Origin: Williamsia maris
GTDB lineage: Bacteria > Actinomycetota > Actinomycetes > Mycobacteriales > Mycobacteriaceae
DNA: 64,000 nt
Assembly (NCBI RefSeq): GCF_024171815.1
Contig: NZ_JAMTCJ010000001.1
Coordinates: 806,001-870,000 of the forward strand
Direction of reading: 5' to 3'
Shown: in pieces, positions 6,874 to 15,651 of the stretch
Layout of the letters: each line of letters starts with the position of its first letter
Numbering within the stretch: the first letter of the stretch is position 1
Position numbers and translations under genes: made by a program
The notes under the pieces: model-generated
The model's input: only the letters and a program-made list of their open reading frames with translations
The model's database searches: none
Told to the model about the DNA's origin: nothing

Positions 6874-8175
6874 ATGAGTCGGGGGACGCTGATCGAGATC
6901 GCCAACGATCTGGTCGATCAATACGGTTGCAGGGAAACAGTTGTCGACGACGTAGACGATCTGATCGTGGATTCGCTCAGGGGTGCGGTCGCGTTACGTG
7001 CGGTCGCTGACGACCTCATGGCGAGGTTGACCGCCCAGGCCGAGCGGGTCGGGCTGTCGAAACGGGCGGGGATGTCGCTACGGGAGTGGTTGTGTACCAA
7101 TGGTGTCGCGCCCGCGGTCGCAGCCCGGTTGATCCGACTCGGTCGGGCGATCCAGGTACTGCAACGGCTGGCGCGGCACAGTCGTGACGGGAGCCTGTCC
7201 GCGGAACATCTCGATGCCGTCGCACGGGGAGTCGAGCACGTGGCCCACCGAACCGGAGAACCCGTCGACTCCGCTGCGATCGATCAACTCGAGGGCAGTC
7301 TGATCGGACGCGCCATCGCCGGGATGGCACCCGCGGAGATCGTCGAGCACGCACGTGCGATTGCCATCGAGAGAACTGCGCAGCGGGACGATCCGGGGAA
7401 TGACGAGGCCCCCGACCGACTGCCGTCCGCGGAGGACTCGACGATGAACGAGCTGGGGTGGAATCAGACCGGTGACGGCCGTTTGCACGGCATGTTCGAT
7501 CTGGACGCACTGACCGGGGAACGATTGATAACCGCGCTCGACACCGCATCTCGCCCGCGCCCCGAGCCCAACGGGTCCGACGACCTTCGTCCGATCGGTC
7601 GTCGTCGCGCGGACGCCTTCGCCCAGCTGCTCGAGTGCGGAGTCCGCGGTCTGGCGCCGGATGCGTTGTCCGCCCCGCCACGTACCGAGGTGATCGTGAC
7701 CCTTCCGCTGGGCGCGGAGGGTACCGGCGGCGACGCCGCCCGCCTGCAGTGGATGGGGCCGATCACCGACCGCACCGCGCGATTGGCCGCCTGCGACGCG
7801 GGCGTGACGTCAGTCGGCCTCGACATCAACGGGGTGCCACTGGACATCTCGATCACGAAGCGGTTGTTCACCGGCGCGGTTCGTAAGGCCGTCCACGTCC
7901 GCGACCAATGCTGCGTGAAATGTGGCGGGCCCGCGTCGTGGACCGATGTGCACCACATCAAGCGCCACGCCGACGGTGGAGCCACAACACTCGACAACGG
8001 CTGCCTGCTGTGCCGTACATGCCATACCGCGGTTCACCACGCGGGATGGGACATCATCATGGGCCCCGACCGCCATCCCTGGCTCATCCCACCTGCGAGC
8101 GTCGACCCGAGACGCCGAAGACTTCCTGCCTACAACCGACGAACGATGCGACTCGACGATCCCGTCGCCGCCTGA
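6874..8175 (+). CDS. DUF222 / HNH endonuclease domain protein (13E12 repeat family)
   Basis: This 433-residue protein has an N-terminal DUF222 region (about residues 20-300) and a C-terminal HNH nuclease domain. The HNH domain contains CVKCGGPASW, DVHHIKRHADGG, NGCLLCRTCH and AVHHAGWDI, so both zinc-binding Cys pairs and the catalytic His are present. The family is the 13E12 repeat family of mycobacteria and Gordonia; its biological role is unsettled, and members have been linked to DNA damage and mobile DNA. ATG 6874 is preferred to the in-frame GTG 6859, which lies inside the SOS box. The gene appears intact and stands alone. Confidence 0.88.
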   Translation: MSRGTLIEIANDLVDQYGCRETVVDDVDDLIVDSLRGAVALRAVADDLMARLTAQAERVGLSKRAGMSLREWLCTNGVAPAVAARLIRLGRAIQVLQRLARHSRDGSLSAEHLDAVARGVEHVAHRTGEPVDSAAIDQLEGSLIGRAIAGMAPAEIVEHARAIAIERTAQRDDPGNDEAPDRLPSAEDSTMNELGWNQTGDGRLHGMFDLDALTGERLITALDTASRPRPEPNGSDDLRPIGRRRADAFAQLLECGVRGLAPDALSAPPRTEVIVTLPLGAEGTGGDAARLQWMGPITDRTARLAACDAGVTSVGLDINGVPLDISITKRLFTGAVRKAVHVRDQCCVKCGGPASWTDVHHIKRHADGGATTLDNGCLLCRTCHTAVHHAGWDIIMGPDRHPWLIPPASVDPRRRRLPAYNRRTMRLDDPVAA

Positions 8176-8294
8176 CCCAGACCATCCGAATACATGCGCC
8201 CGCCCAGGCGGGACCGCATCAGCACCTTGACAACTCCACAGAGTGAACCGGCCGAATGGTTGCGGAGCCGGGGGTGATCGACCACTGTGTTCCC

Positions 8295-8870
8295 ATGACC
8301 TGGGAGACGCATCCGGTCACCCCCGACCGCTTCGATGACTTCGCCGACGTGATCAACCCGAATCGCCGCGCGACGCACTGCTGGTGCCTGTCGCACCGGA
8401 TCCAGCCCGCGGAGATCGAGGAACTGGGCGACGGGAGTCGTGAGCAGGCGATGCGTCGTCTCACCGAACGTGAGCACCCGCCCGGGGTCGTCGCCTATCG
8501 CGACGGCGTCCCTGTTGGCTGGTGCAACATCGGGCCCCGATCGGAGATACCGCGACTGGTCAAGAGTCGGCTCATCCGTCCCATCGACGACGTGCCGGTC
8601 TGGAGCATCATCTGCGTCGTCGTGCGCAGCGGGCATCGCAAGCAGGACGTGACCAGCAGACTGATCGAGGGCGCGGTCGAGTTCGCGGCATCGCACGGCG
8701 CACCCGCGGTGGAGACGTATCCGGTCGACCCGCCGGGCCGGATGGATCTGACGATGGCGTTCGTGGGTACGCGATCGATGTTCGAGAACGTCGGCTTCGA
8801 GGTCGTCGGTCAGACCGACGCCGTCGCCTCGAAGATGCCGCGGCTGATCATGCGGCGACAGCTCGTCTGA
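8295..8870 (+). CDS. GNAT-family acetyltransferase
   Basis: This protein of about 191 residues carries a GNAT fold: WSIICVVVRSGHRKQDVTSRL is the acetyl-CoA-binding motif A region, followed by EGAVEFAASHGAPAVETYPVD and a FENVGFEVV motif. The N-terminal HCWCLSHR segment, with two cysteines, is typical of the YoaP/'GNAT with HCWCL' actinobacterial subgroup. ATG 8295 starts at MTWETHPV; an upstream ATG at 8256 would add 13 residues. Neither has a clear ribosome site. The substrate is unknown. Confidence 0.75.
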   Translation: MTWETHPVTPDRFDDFADVINPNRRATHCWCLSHRIQPAEIEELGDGSREQAMRRLTEREHPPGVVAYRDGVPVGWCNIGPRSEIPRLVKSRLIRPIDDVPVWSIICVVVRSGHRKQDVTSRLIEGAVEFAASHGAPAVETYPVDPPGRMDLTMAFVGTRSMFENVGFEVVGQTDAVASKMPRLIMRRQLV

Positions 8871-8894
8871 CCGCTGACCGCTGACCGCTGACCG
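8867..8894 (+). repeat. Four tandem copies of a 7-mer
   Basis: CTGACCG is repeated four times without interruption from 8867 to 8894. The first copy overlaps the acetyltransferase stop codon. It lies between two convergent genes and has the form of a slippage-prone microsatellite. Confidence 0.9.
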
Positions 8895-8902
8895 CCGACG
8901 CC

Positions 8903-10507
8903 TCAGCCGGTGGTGGTCCGCGCCTGTCCGGGGACGGCACTGCGCAGCTCGCGGGTGTACGGGTGCGTGGGCGTATCGAACACCGACGACACCTCACCGT
9001 GCTCGACGATCTGCCCGCCCCGCATGACCGCGACCTCGTCGCTGATCTGCCGGACCACGGCCAGATCGTGCGAGATGAACAGGTACGTCAGCCCGAGGTC
9101 GCGTTGCAGCTCGTCCAGCAGCTCGAGGATCGTCGCCTGCACCGACACGTCGAGCGCGGACACGGGCTCATCGAGGATCACCAGATCGGGCTCCAACGCG
9201 AGTGCCCGCGCGATCGCAACGCGCTGACGCTGCCCCCCGGAGAGGCGGGCGGGCCGACGGTCGGCGACGTCGCCCGAGAGTGACACGCTTGCGAGGAGTT
9301 CGGCGACCCGCGTCCGGCGACCGGCCCGGTCGCCGATACCGAAGGCTCGCAACGGCTCCGCGACGATGTCGCCGACGGAGAGGCTCGGGTCGAGCGACAG
9401 ATACGGGTTCTGGTGCACGAACTGGACCCGACGACGGAAGTCCCGCAACTGCTTGCCGCGCGCGGAGCTGATGTCGGTGTCATCGAACCGAACCGATCCC
9501 GTGGTCGGTGTCTCGAGCCGCGCGGCGATGCGCGCGGTGGTCGATTTACCCGACCCGCTCTCCCCCACCAGCGACACCGTCTGCCCGCGCCGGATCTCCA
9601 GTGACACACTGTCGACCGCGACGAGCTTCTCGCCACCGGCCCGGAACGTCTTGCCCACGTCCTGTAGCGAGAGCAGGGGCGATCCGTCCACCCGCGGCGC
9701 CGTCCGACGGGTCCGCGGCTGAGAGAGACTCGGAGCCGCGGCCAACAGGTGCGCGGTGTACTCGTGCGCCGGCGAGGTCAGGATCTGTGCCGTCGGACCG
9801 TCCTCGACGATGACGCCGTCACGCAGCACGACGATGCGGTCGGCCCGATCGGCCGCGACCCCGAGGTCGTGGGTGATGAACAGGACTGCAGCGCCGGTGG
9901 AGTCGACACGCTCGTCGAGGTGATCGAGAATCCGCTTCTGCACGGTGACATCGAGTGCGCTGGTGGGCTCGTCTGCGATCACCAACTCGGGCGAGCACGC
10001 CAGCGCGATACCGATGAGGACGCGCTGCCGCTGTCCACCGGACAGCTCCGACGGGTGCTGCCGGGCGCGGATCTCCGGGCGGTCGATACCCGCCTCGTCC
10101 AGGATGCGGATCGCGTCGAGGGCCGCGGTACGACGGTTGGCCCGACCATGGATCCGCAGGATCTCGGCCACCTGGTCGCCGATGCGCCGCACCGGGTTGA
10201 GTGCCGACGTCGGATCCTGCGGGACGACACCGATGTGCGAGCCGCGTAGTTTCTCCAGTCGGCGCACGGGCGCGGAGTCGATGCGCTCGCCGTCGAACCG
10301 GATCTCTCCGCCGACGACCTCGCCGCCCGCCGGGAGGAGTCCCACCACCGCGTGCGCCAGAGTTGTCTTACCCGAACCGGATTCACCGACCAGCGCAACG
10401 ACCTCACCCCGCTCGACGGTGAGGTCGACACCATGCACGACCTCGGTCTCACCGTAGGCGACCCGCAGCCCGTTGATCACCAGCAGCGGCTCGCGCTCGC
10501 GGGTCAC
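8903..10507 (-). CDS. ABC importer ATPase, two fused ATP-binding domains (DppD-DppF type)
   Basis: This 534-residue cytoplasmic protein carries two complete ABC domains. The first has GESGSGKT, LSGGQRQRV and LVIADEPTSALD; the second has GESGSGKS, LSGGQRQRV and LVILDEPVSALD, followed by the oligopeptide-transporter C-terminal segment (HPYTRELRSAVPG). It powers the permeases encoded upstream. The start is GTG 10507, with AGGAG 8 nt upstream, and it overlaps the preceding permease stop by 4 nt (GTGA). It is the last gene of a five-gene minus-strand operon (15067 to 8903). Confidence 0.9.
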   Translation of the reverse strand: MTREREPLLVINGLRVAYGETEVVHGVDLTVERGEVVALVGESGSGKTTLAHAVVGLLPAGGEVVGGEIRFDGERIDSAPVRRLEKLRGSHIGVVPQDPTSALNPVRRIGDQVAEILRIHGRANRRTAALDAIRILDEAGIDRPEIRARQHPSELSGGQRQRVLIGIALACSPELVIADEPTSALDVTVQKRILDHLDERVDSTGAAVLFITHDLGVAADRADRIVVLRDGVIVEDGPTAQILTSPAHEYTAHLLAAAPSLSQPRTRRTAPRVDGSPLLSLQDVGKTFRAGGEKLVAVDSVSLEIRRGQTVSLVGESGSGKSTTARIAARLETPTTGSVRFDDTDISSARGKQLRDFRRRVQFVHQNPYLSLDPSLSVGDIVAEPLRAFGIGDRAGRRTRVAELLASVSLSGDVADRRPARLSGGQRQRVAIARALALEPDLVILDEPVSALDVSVQATILELLDELQRDLGLTYLFISHDLAVVRQISDEVAVMRGGQIVEHGEVSSVFDTPTHPYTRELRSAVPGQARTTTG

Positions 10508-11391
10508 GATCGACGCTCCTGGACGGCGCGACCGAGGCGATGGGCGCTGAGCACGACGGCGATGATGACCAGACCGGGCACGGTGGTCAACCACCACGCG
10601 GTCGCGAGATAGTTCCGGCCCTCCGACACCAGTGATCCCCATTCCGGTGTCGGCGGTTTGGCGCCGTAGCCCAGGAAGCTCAGGGCCGACACGGCGAGAA
10701 CCGCCATCCCGAACTGGACCGCGGCGAGACCGATGACGGGCGCATACGAGTTGCGCAGGATGTGGTGGATCAGGACGTGGGGCCACCGCGAACCGACCGC
10801 GAACGCCGCCTCGACGTAGGGAGCCCGTCGCACCCGCAGCACCTCCGAACGCATGACCCGGGCGAAACTCGCGACCATGGTCACGCCGACGGCGATCGCG
10901 ACGTTGATGGTGCCGAACCCGAGAGCGGTGACCAGGGCCAGCGACAGCAGCAGCAGCGGGATCGACAGCAGCACGTCGACGACGCGCATCAGCAATGCAT
11001 CGACCGCTCCACCGATCGCGCCGGCCAGCAGCCCGATCAGCGACCCGACGACGAGTGCGATGCCGACGGCGAGCAGCGTCGCGGTCAGCGACAACTGCGA
11101 CCCGTGGACGACGCGGGTGTAGACGTCGCGCCCGATGTTGTCGGTCCCGAACCAGTGCGACGCACTCGGCGGTTGCAACTTGTCACGTGGGGTGCCGGTG
11201 AGCGGATCGCCGCTCGCGAACAGCGACGGCAGCAACGCCCACCCGATGACGAGGAGCACCACGAGACCTGACAGGGCCACCGACACGCGCCCACCCCACT
11301 GCGACAACGACGGTCTCCGGACGCGGCGCGTCGGTTGCGCCGGTGTCGGCTCGTCGAGCCGGGGCGGATCGATCACCAGATGGTCAGACAT
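10504..11391 (-). CDS. Peptide/nickel-type ABC permease (DppC-like)
   Basis: This 295-residue permease has an N-terminal transmembrane segment (VALSGLVVLLVIGWALL), the DppC hallmark HWFGTDNIGRDVYTRVVHG, and several further helices. The EAA loop reads EAAFAVGSRWPHVLIHHILRN. The ATG at 11391 overlaps the end of the DppB-like gene by 8 nt, and its own stop overlaps the ATPase start. It forms the heterodimeric channel with the next protein upstream. Confidence 0.9.
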   Translation of the reverse strand: MSDHLVIDPPRLDEPTPAQPTRRVRRPSLSQWGGRVSVALSGLVVLLVIGWALLPSLFASGDPLTGTPRDKLQPPSASHWFGTDNIGRDVYTRVVHGSQLSLTATLLAVGIALVVGSLIGLLAGAIGGAVDALLMRVVDVLLSIPLLLLSLALVTALGFGTINVAIAVGVTMVASFARVMRSEVLRVRRAPYVEAAFAVGSRWPHVLIHHILRNSYAPVIGLAAVQFGMAVLAVSALSFLGYGAKPPTPEWGSLVSEGRNYLATAWWLTTVPGLVIIAVVLSAHRLGRAVQERRS

Positions 11392-12382
11392 GAGCCTCCT
11401 CCGACGTCTCCTCGGTCTTCGTGGTGGCGGACTCGCGGCGACTCCGCTTGCCCTCGATGATCCGCGGATCGATGAACGGGTAGACGATGTCAACAGCCAG
11501 GGTCACGACCACGTACACCAGCGACGTCAGCACGACGACGCCCTGGACGACCGGGATGTCCTGCGACAGAACCGATGTCTGCGTCAACCGCCCCACCCCG
11601 GCCCGCGCGAACACGGTCTCGACCACCACCGACCCGGCCAGCAGTTCGCCGACGAGGACGCCGGCGATGGTCAGCGTCGGCACGGTGGCGAGGCGGAACA
11701 CGTGCCGGGTGTGGATGTACCAGCGCGACGCGCCCTTGGTCGCCGCGACCTCGACGAACGGTTCACGCCAGGTCGAGATCAACGAGTTGGCCAGTACCTG
11801 CGCGATCACTGCCCCGGTCGGAATGGCCAGGGTGATCGCGGGCAGCACCACCGCCGCCGGCGTGCGATCGCCGAATGCCGGGAACACCGGGAGCCCGAAC
11901 GAGAAGCACTGCAGCAGGATCAGTCCGACCCAGAAGGTCGGGACGGCCACGCCGAGGGGTGGCAGAGACAGCAGCAGGGTGCGCAGCCAGCGGACGCGGG
12001 TGTAGACACCGAGGAATGCGAGCAGACCGCCGCCGACGACGGCGAGGGCCAAGGCCGTCGTCGCGAGCGCGAGGGTGCTCGGGATCGCGGCCGCGATGGC
12101 GCCGGTCACCGTCTGTCCGGTCGAGATGGAGAACCCGAGGTCGCCGCGGACGGCGTGCGTGAGTGCCATCCAGTACTGCTCCCACACGGGCTGGTCGAGG
12201 CCGTAGCGGGCCTGCAGCTCGGCGATCGCCGCCTTGTCGACCGGCGTGCCTGCGCCACCGCCCTCGGCGGCCAAGCTGACCGGGTCCGACGGCAGCAGGA
12301 ACAGCACGATGAACGACACCGTGAACGCCGCCCACAGCACGCCGATCGCCTGCAGCACACGCAGAATCAGATATCGGGCCAT
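11384..12382 (-). CDS. Peptide/nickel-type ABC permease (DppB-like)
   Basis: This 332-residue permease begins MARYLILRVLQAIGVLW, the typical DppB N-terminal helix. A periplasmic segment with LQARYGLDQPVWEQYW precedes the BPD_transp_1 domain, and the EAA loop is EVAATKGASRWYIHTRHVFR. The C-terminal tail is basic then acidic (KRSRRESATTKTEETSEE). It begins 4 nt after the binding-protein gene and overlaps the DppC-like gene. Confidence 0.9.
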   Translation of the reverse strand: MARYLILRVLQAIGVLWAAFTVSFIVLFLLPSDPVSLAAEGGGAGTPVDKAAIAELQARYGLDQPVWEQYWMALTHAVRGDLGFSISTGQTVTGAIAAAIPSTLALATTALALAVVGGGLLAFLGVYTRVRWLRTLLLSLPPLGVAVPTFWVGLILLQCFSFGLPVFPAFGDRTPAAVVLPAITLAIPTGAVIAQVLANSLISTWREPFVEVAATKGASRWYIHTRHVFRLATVPTLTIAGVLVGELLAGSVVVETVFARAGVGRLTQTSVLSQDIPVVQGVVVLTSLVYVVVTLAVDIVYPFIDPRIIEGKRSRRESATTKTEETSEEAHV

Positions 12383-12386
12383 GTCG

Positions 12387-14009
12387 TCAGCCTCCGTTCA
12401 CCCAGGTGTCGTAGAACTGCAGCCGGGCCGACGCGTCGAAGGTGACGGCGTGCGCTCGCGGCCCAACACCGATCGCCTGGGACAACTCGATCGTGGGGAT
12501 CCACAGGCCGTCGTCGAGGATCTGCTGCTGCGCCTGCGCGAAGAAGCGATTGCGCGCGGCGACGTCGGTGGTCGACAGCTCCCCCACGAATGCCTGCTCC
12601 AGCGCCGGGATCGGCGCGGGCTGCTGGTTCAGGTTTCTCTGATCCACCGAGAACGACGTCCGCAGGATGTCACCGTCGCCACGGGTCGAGTTGTAGTACG
12701 TGGCGTCGAAGTCGCCGCTGTTCTGCCGCGATGTCGACTCGGGTAGCGACACCAGGTCGAGCTGCGCGTCCACCCCGACCTTGCGCAGCTGCTGCTGCAC
12801 GAGTTCGAGGATCGTCTGGTTGCCTGCGAACACCGCGCTGAACAGGATGGAGAAGCTCAGACGCGTGCCGTTCTTCTCCCGGACCCCGTCCGATCCCGGC
12901 GTCCAGCCGGCCTGCTGCAGTATCGATTTCGCGCGCTCGGGGTCGAAGGTCACGTCGGCAGAGCGCTGGTAGCCCGGGGTCTTGACCGACAGCACACCCG
13001 TCGCGGGAAGGAAGTCCTTGCCGAGGACGGTGTCGACGAGTTCCTGGCGGTCGATGGCCGGGATCAGCGCGCGTCGCACGGCCGGATCGGCGAGGACCCC
13101 GCGCGAGACGTTGGGTTGGATCCCGAACGTCACACCGGGATTCGGCGTCGTCCGGATGGAACCGCCGGTGTTCTCGATCAACGGCGCGTCCTGCGGCAGC
13201 GCGTCGCTCACGGCGTCGAGCTGACCCGAGGACACACTGCCGGTGCGCACACCGGACTCCGGGACCACGGTGAACTGGATGGCGTCGAGATACGGCTCCC
13301 CGGTGTGTCCGAACGCGGCCGAGCCCCAGGCATATCCGGCCCGGCGGACCAGCTTGGCCGAGCGGTCCTGCTGGTAGTCGGCGTAGGTGAAGGGCCCGGA
13401 CCCGACGATCCCGGATTGGCACCGGGTCTCGGCCGACTCCGCGTTCGTCGACGCCGCGAGGATGCCGAGCTGTGGTGTCGACGACGCCTGCAGGAACTGC
13501 GCATTGGGGGTGGCGAACGTGACCCGCACGGTGAGGGGGTCGACGACGGTGGTCCCGGTGTACCCGGCGAGGTAGCTCGCAGGCAACGGCGCCTTCACCC
13601 CGCCCAGCTTCTTCACGATCGCGTCGAAGGTGCGCTGCACCGCGGTGGCGTCGACCGGGGTGCCGTCGCTGAAGGTGACTCCGGGGCGCAGGCGGAAGGT
13701 GAACTCGCGCGAGGTGGGATCGACCTGCCAGCTCTGCGCGAGCCACGGGACGATCTCGCCGGTCTTCGGGTTCTGATCGGTCAGGGAGTCGACGACCTGC
13801 CGGGTCACGTAGATGGTCTGATTGCTCGACGACTGCGCGGGATCGGCACAGGTCGGCGCCAGCGAGAGACCGTACTTCAGGGTGCCCCCGCGCTGGGGCG
13901 GACCGCTGTCGTCACCGGAGACACCGGTGCCCGCGCACGCCGTCGCGACGGCGGTGATCAGACCGAGCGCACCGACAGCGACCAGTCGCGTCCGGCGCGT
14001 GCCGATCAC
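12387..14009 (-). CDS. ABC solute-binding lipoprotein, peptide/nickel family (SBP family 5)
   Basis: This 540-residue lipoprotein has a signal peptide with a lipobox-like VATAC ending at Cys25, so it should be anchored on the outer face of the membrane. Family-5 features include GGTLKYGLS, the DNQNPKTGEIVPWLAQSW region and TFRLRPGVTFSDGTPVDA. The start is GTG 14009, which overlaps the stop of the luciferase-like gene by 4 nt (GTGA). The ligand is not known. Linkage to an LLM monooxygenase suggests that the imported compound is oxidised by it, for example a sulfur- or nitrogen-containing compound; this is inference. Confidence 0.88.
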   Translation of the reverse strand: MIGTRRTRLVAVGALGLITAVATACAGTGVSGDDSGPPQRGGTLKYGLSLAPTCADPAQSSSNQTIYVTRQVVDSLTDQNPKTGEIVPWLAQSWQVDPTSREFTFRLRPGVTFSDGTPVDATAVQRTFDAIVKKLGGVKAPLPASYLAGYTGTTVVDPLTVRVTFATPNAQFLQASSTPQLGILAASTNAESAETRCQSGIVGSGPFTYADYQQDRSAKLVRRAGYAWGSAAFGHTGEPYLDAIQFTVVPESGVRTGSVSSGQLDAVSDALPQDAPLIENTGGSIRTTPNPGVTFGIQPNVSRGVLADPAVRRALIPAIDRQELVDTVLGKDFLPATGVLSVKTPGYQRSADVTFDPERAKSILQQAGWTPGSDGVREKNGTRLSFSILFSAVFAGNQTILELVQQQLRKVGVDAQLDLVSLPESTSRQNSGDFDATYYNSTRGDGDILRTSFSVDQRNLNQQPAPIPALEQAFVGELSTTDVAARNRFFAQAQQQILDDGLWIPTIELSQAIGVGPRAHAVTFDASARLQFYDTWVNGG

Positions 14010-15067
14010 ATCCCCACCAACGACGCCGAGCCGATGGGGCGGCTCGAGATCTGCGACCGCAGGACGGGGGCGACGTCGGACTGGAACAGTTCGACACTGC
14101 GCCGGTGGTCCTGCGCGGTCAGTCCGTCGCCGTCGGCGGACAGGTGCGTGATCTCGTGCCCGAGACGGTCGTGGTAGCGGCCCACCTTGTCGATGACCTG
14201 CTCCGGGCTGCCGATCAGGGCGGAACTGCGCTCGACGAAATCGGCGAGGTCGCCGAACACGACCGGCAGTCCGGTGCGCTGCGCGAAGGCGTGCCGCGCG
14301 GCGAAGATCGGCTCGTAGGCGGCCAGCGCCTCCTGCGAGGTGGGGGCGACGAAGAACCCGGCGGTGCCCGCGCCGACGAGGGCGTCGGCCGGGTCGTGCC
14401 CGTTGTCCGCCCAGGAGCGGCGGTAGTGGTCGATCAGCTCCGCATAGGGCTCGATCGGGTAGGTGACGTTGGCCGAGAACACCGGGTCCCCGTGCCGCGC
14501 CGCCACTTCCACCGAGGCGGTGCTCGTCGCGCTGCCGTGCCAGATCCGGATGTCGGACTGCAGCGGCCTGGGCAGGACCTTCGCGTCGGACAGGGACGGT
14601 CGGAACTGCCCGCTCCACGTGACACTGTCACTCCGCCACAGCGCGCGGAAGAGGTCATATCCCTCGCGGTTGCGGTCCCACTGGTCGTCCGGGGTGACGT
14701 GGAACAGCTCGGCCTGCGCCGCACCGTTCCCCTTGCCGATGATCAGCTCGAGCCGACCACCGGACAGGTTGTCGAGCGTCGAGTAGTCCTCGACGGCGCG
14801 TACCGGGTCGAGCAGGCTCAGCGTCGTCACCGCGGTGAACAACGCGATCCGGTCGGTGAGCGCGGCGATGTGGCTCAACACCACCGGTGGCACCGAGGAG
14901 ATGAACGGATCCTCGTGCCGCTCACCGACGGCGAAGCCGTCGTAGCCGAGTTCCTCACCGAGACGCGCGGTGTCGATCACCCGGCGAAGCCGCTCGGCGG
15001 GCGATTCCCGGACACCGGTGATCGGATCGGGCTGGTGGGTGATCAGGGTCATCAGCAGAAACTTCAC
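14006..15067 (-). CDS. LLM-class flavin-dependent monooxygenase
   Basis: This 353-residue bacterial-luciferase-like protein includes GYDGFAVGERHEDPFISSVPPVVLSHIAALT, LDNLSGGRLELIIGKG and RIWHGSATST in order. It is the first gene of a five-gene operon with a peptide-type ABC importer and overlaps the binding-protein gene by 4 nt. The start is GTG 15067 (reading MKFLLMTL). The close linkage implies a shared substrate, taken up by the transporter and then oxygenated with reduced FMN and O2. The 137 bp upstream must hold the operon promoter, but I could not assign one. Confidence 0.85.
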   Translation of the reverse strand: MKFLLMTLITHQPDPITGVRESPAERLRRVIDTARLGEELGYDGFAVGERHEDPFISSVPPVVLSHIAALTDRIALFTAVTTLSLLDPVRAVEDYSTLDNLSGGRLELIIGKGNGAAQAELFHVTPDDQWDRNREGYDLFRALWRSDSVTWSGQFRPSLSDAKVLPRPLQSDIRIWHGSATSTASVEVAARHGDPVFSANVTYPIEPYAELIDHYRRSWADNGHDPADALVGAGTAGFFVAPTSQEALAAYEPIFAARHAFAQRTGLPVVFGDLADFVERSSALIGSPEQVIDKVGRYHDRLGHEITHLSADGDGLTAQDHRRSVELFQSDVAPVLRSQISSRPIGSASLVGM

Positions 15068-15204
15068 CCGAGCACCGCGCCATCACATCGTGAGTTCATC
15101 GCTTCCCATTCATCCACCACGCGGACGGGGCGAACAGGGTTTGATTCACGATGACGACATCCCGGTCGTCGATTTGACCGCGGCGCGGGGCCGATGTCGC
15201 GCCG

Positions 15205-15651
15205 TCAGTTGCTGTAGACGCGCCCCACCCGCACGAGAACGATCGCGCGACGCTGTTCGGCCATCACCTGGTCGTAGGCGTCCCAGTCGTCGTGAGTGCC
15301 GCCCGCCGCGGTGAACACCTCGCGCCGCAGGATGCGCAGTCGTTCGTCGTCCAGCCAGGGCTGCGGATCGTCGGGGCCCGCGATCTCAGCGGTCCCCTCG
15401 ACGGTCGCCCACTTCCACCCCTGACGGAACGTCGTGGTGATCTGCGGGCGGGCGCGGAGGTTGGTCAACTTCACGGTCCCGTACGTGACGAACCCGAGCA
15501 CCGGCTCGGACGTCTCGGGGTGGGCGAGCAGACCGAGGTTGACCACCGAGGACTGGATCGTGCCGTCGGCACGCAGCGTGGCGACCACCGCGAGACCGCT
15601 GTCGTCACGGGCGAGTGCGACCGCATCGTCGAGTGATGGCGAGTTCGTCAT
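15205..15651 (-). CDS. PPOX-class F420-dependent protein
   Basis: This 148-residue split-barrel protein of the pyridoxamine-5'-phosphate-oxidase-like superfamily carries VVATLRADGTIQSSVVNLG, YGTVKLTNLRARPQITTTF and WKWATVEGTAEIAGPDD. This is the TIGR03618-type actinobacterial group, usually considered F420-dependent. ATG 15651 overlaps the stop of the upstream exporter gene by 4 nt, so the two are co-transcribed. Its substrate is unknown. Confidence 0.85.
   Translation of the reverse strand: MTNSPSLDDAVALARDDSGLAVVATLRADGTIQSSVVNLGLLAHPETSEPVLGFVTYGTVKLTNLRARPQITTTFRQGWKWATVEGTAEIAGPDDPQPWLDDERLRILRREVFTAAGGTHDDWDAYDQVMAEQRRAIVLVRVGRVYSN

Noticed and set aside
6874-8175. Homing endonuclease or mobile intron for the HNH gene
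   Set aside because: The DUF222 domain and SOS promoter fit the 13E12 family, and the neighbouring genes are not interrupted.
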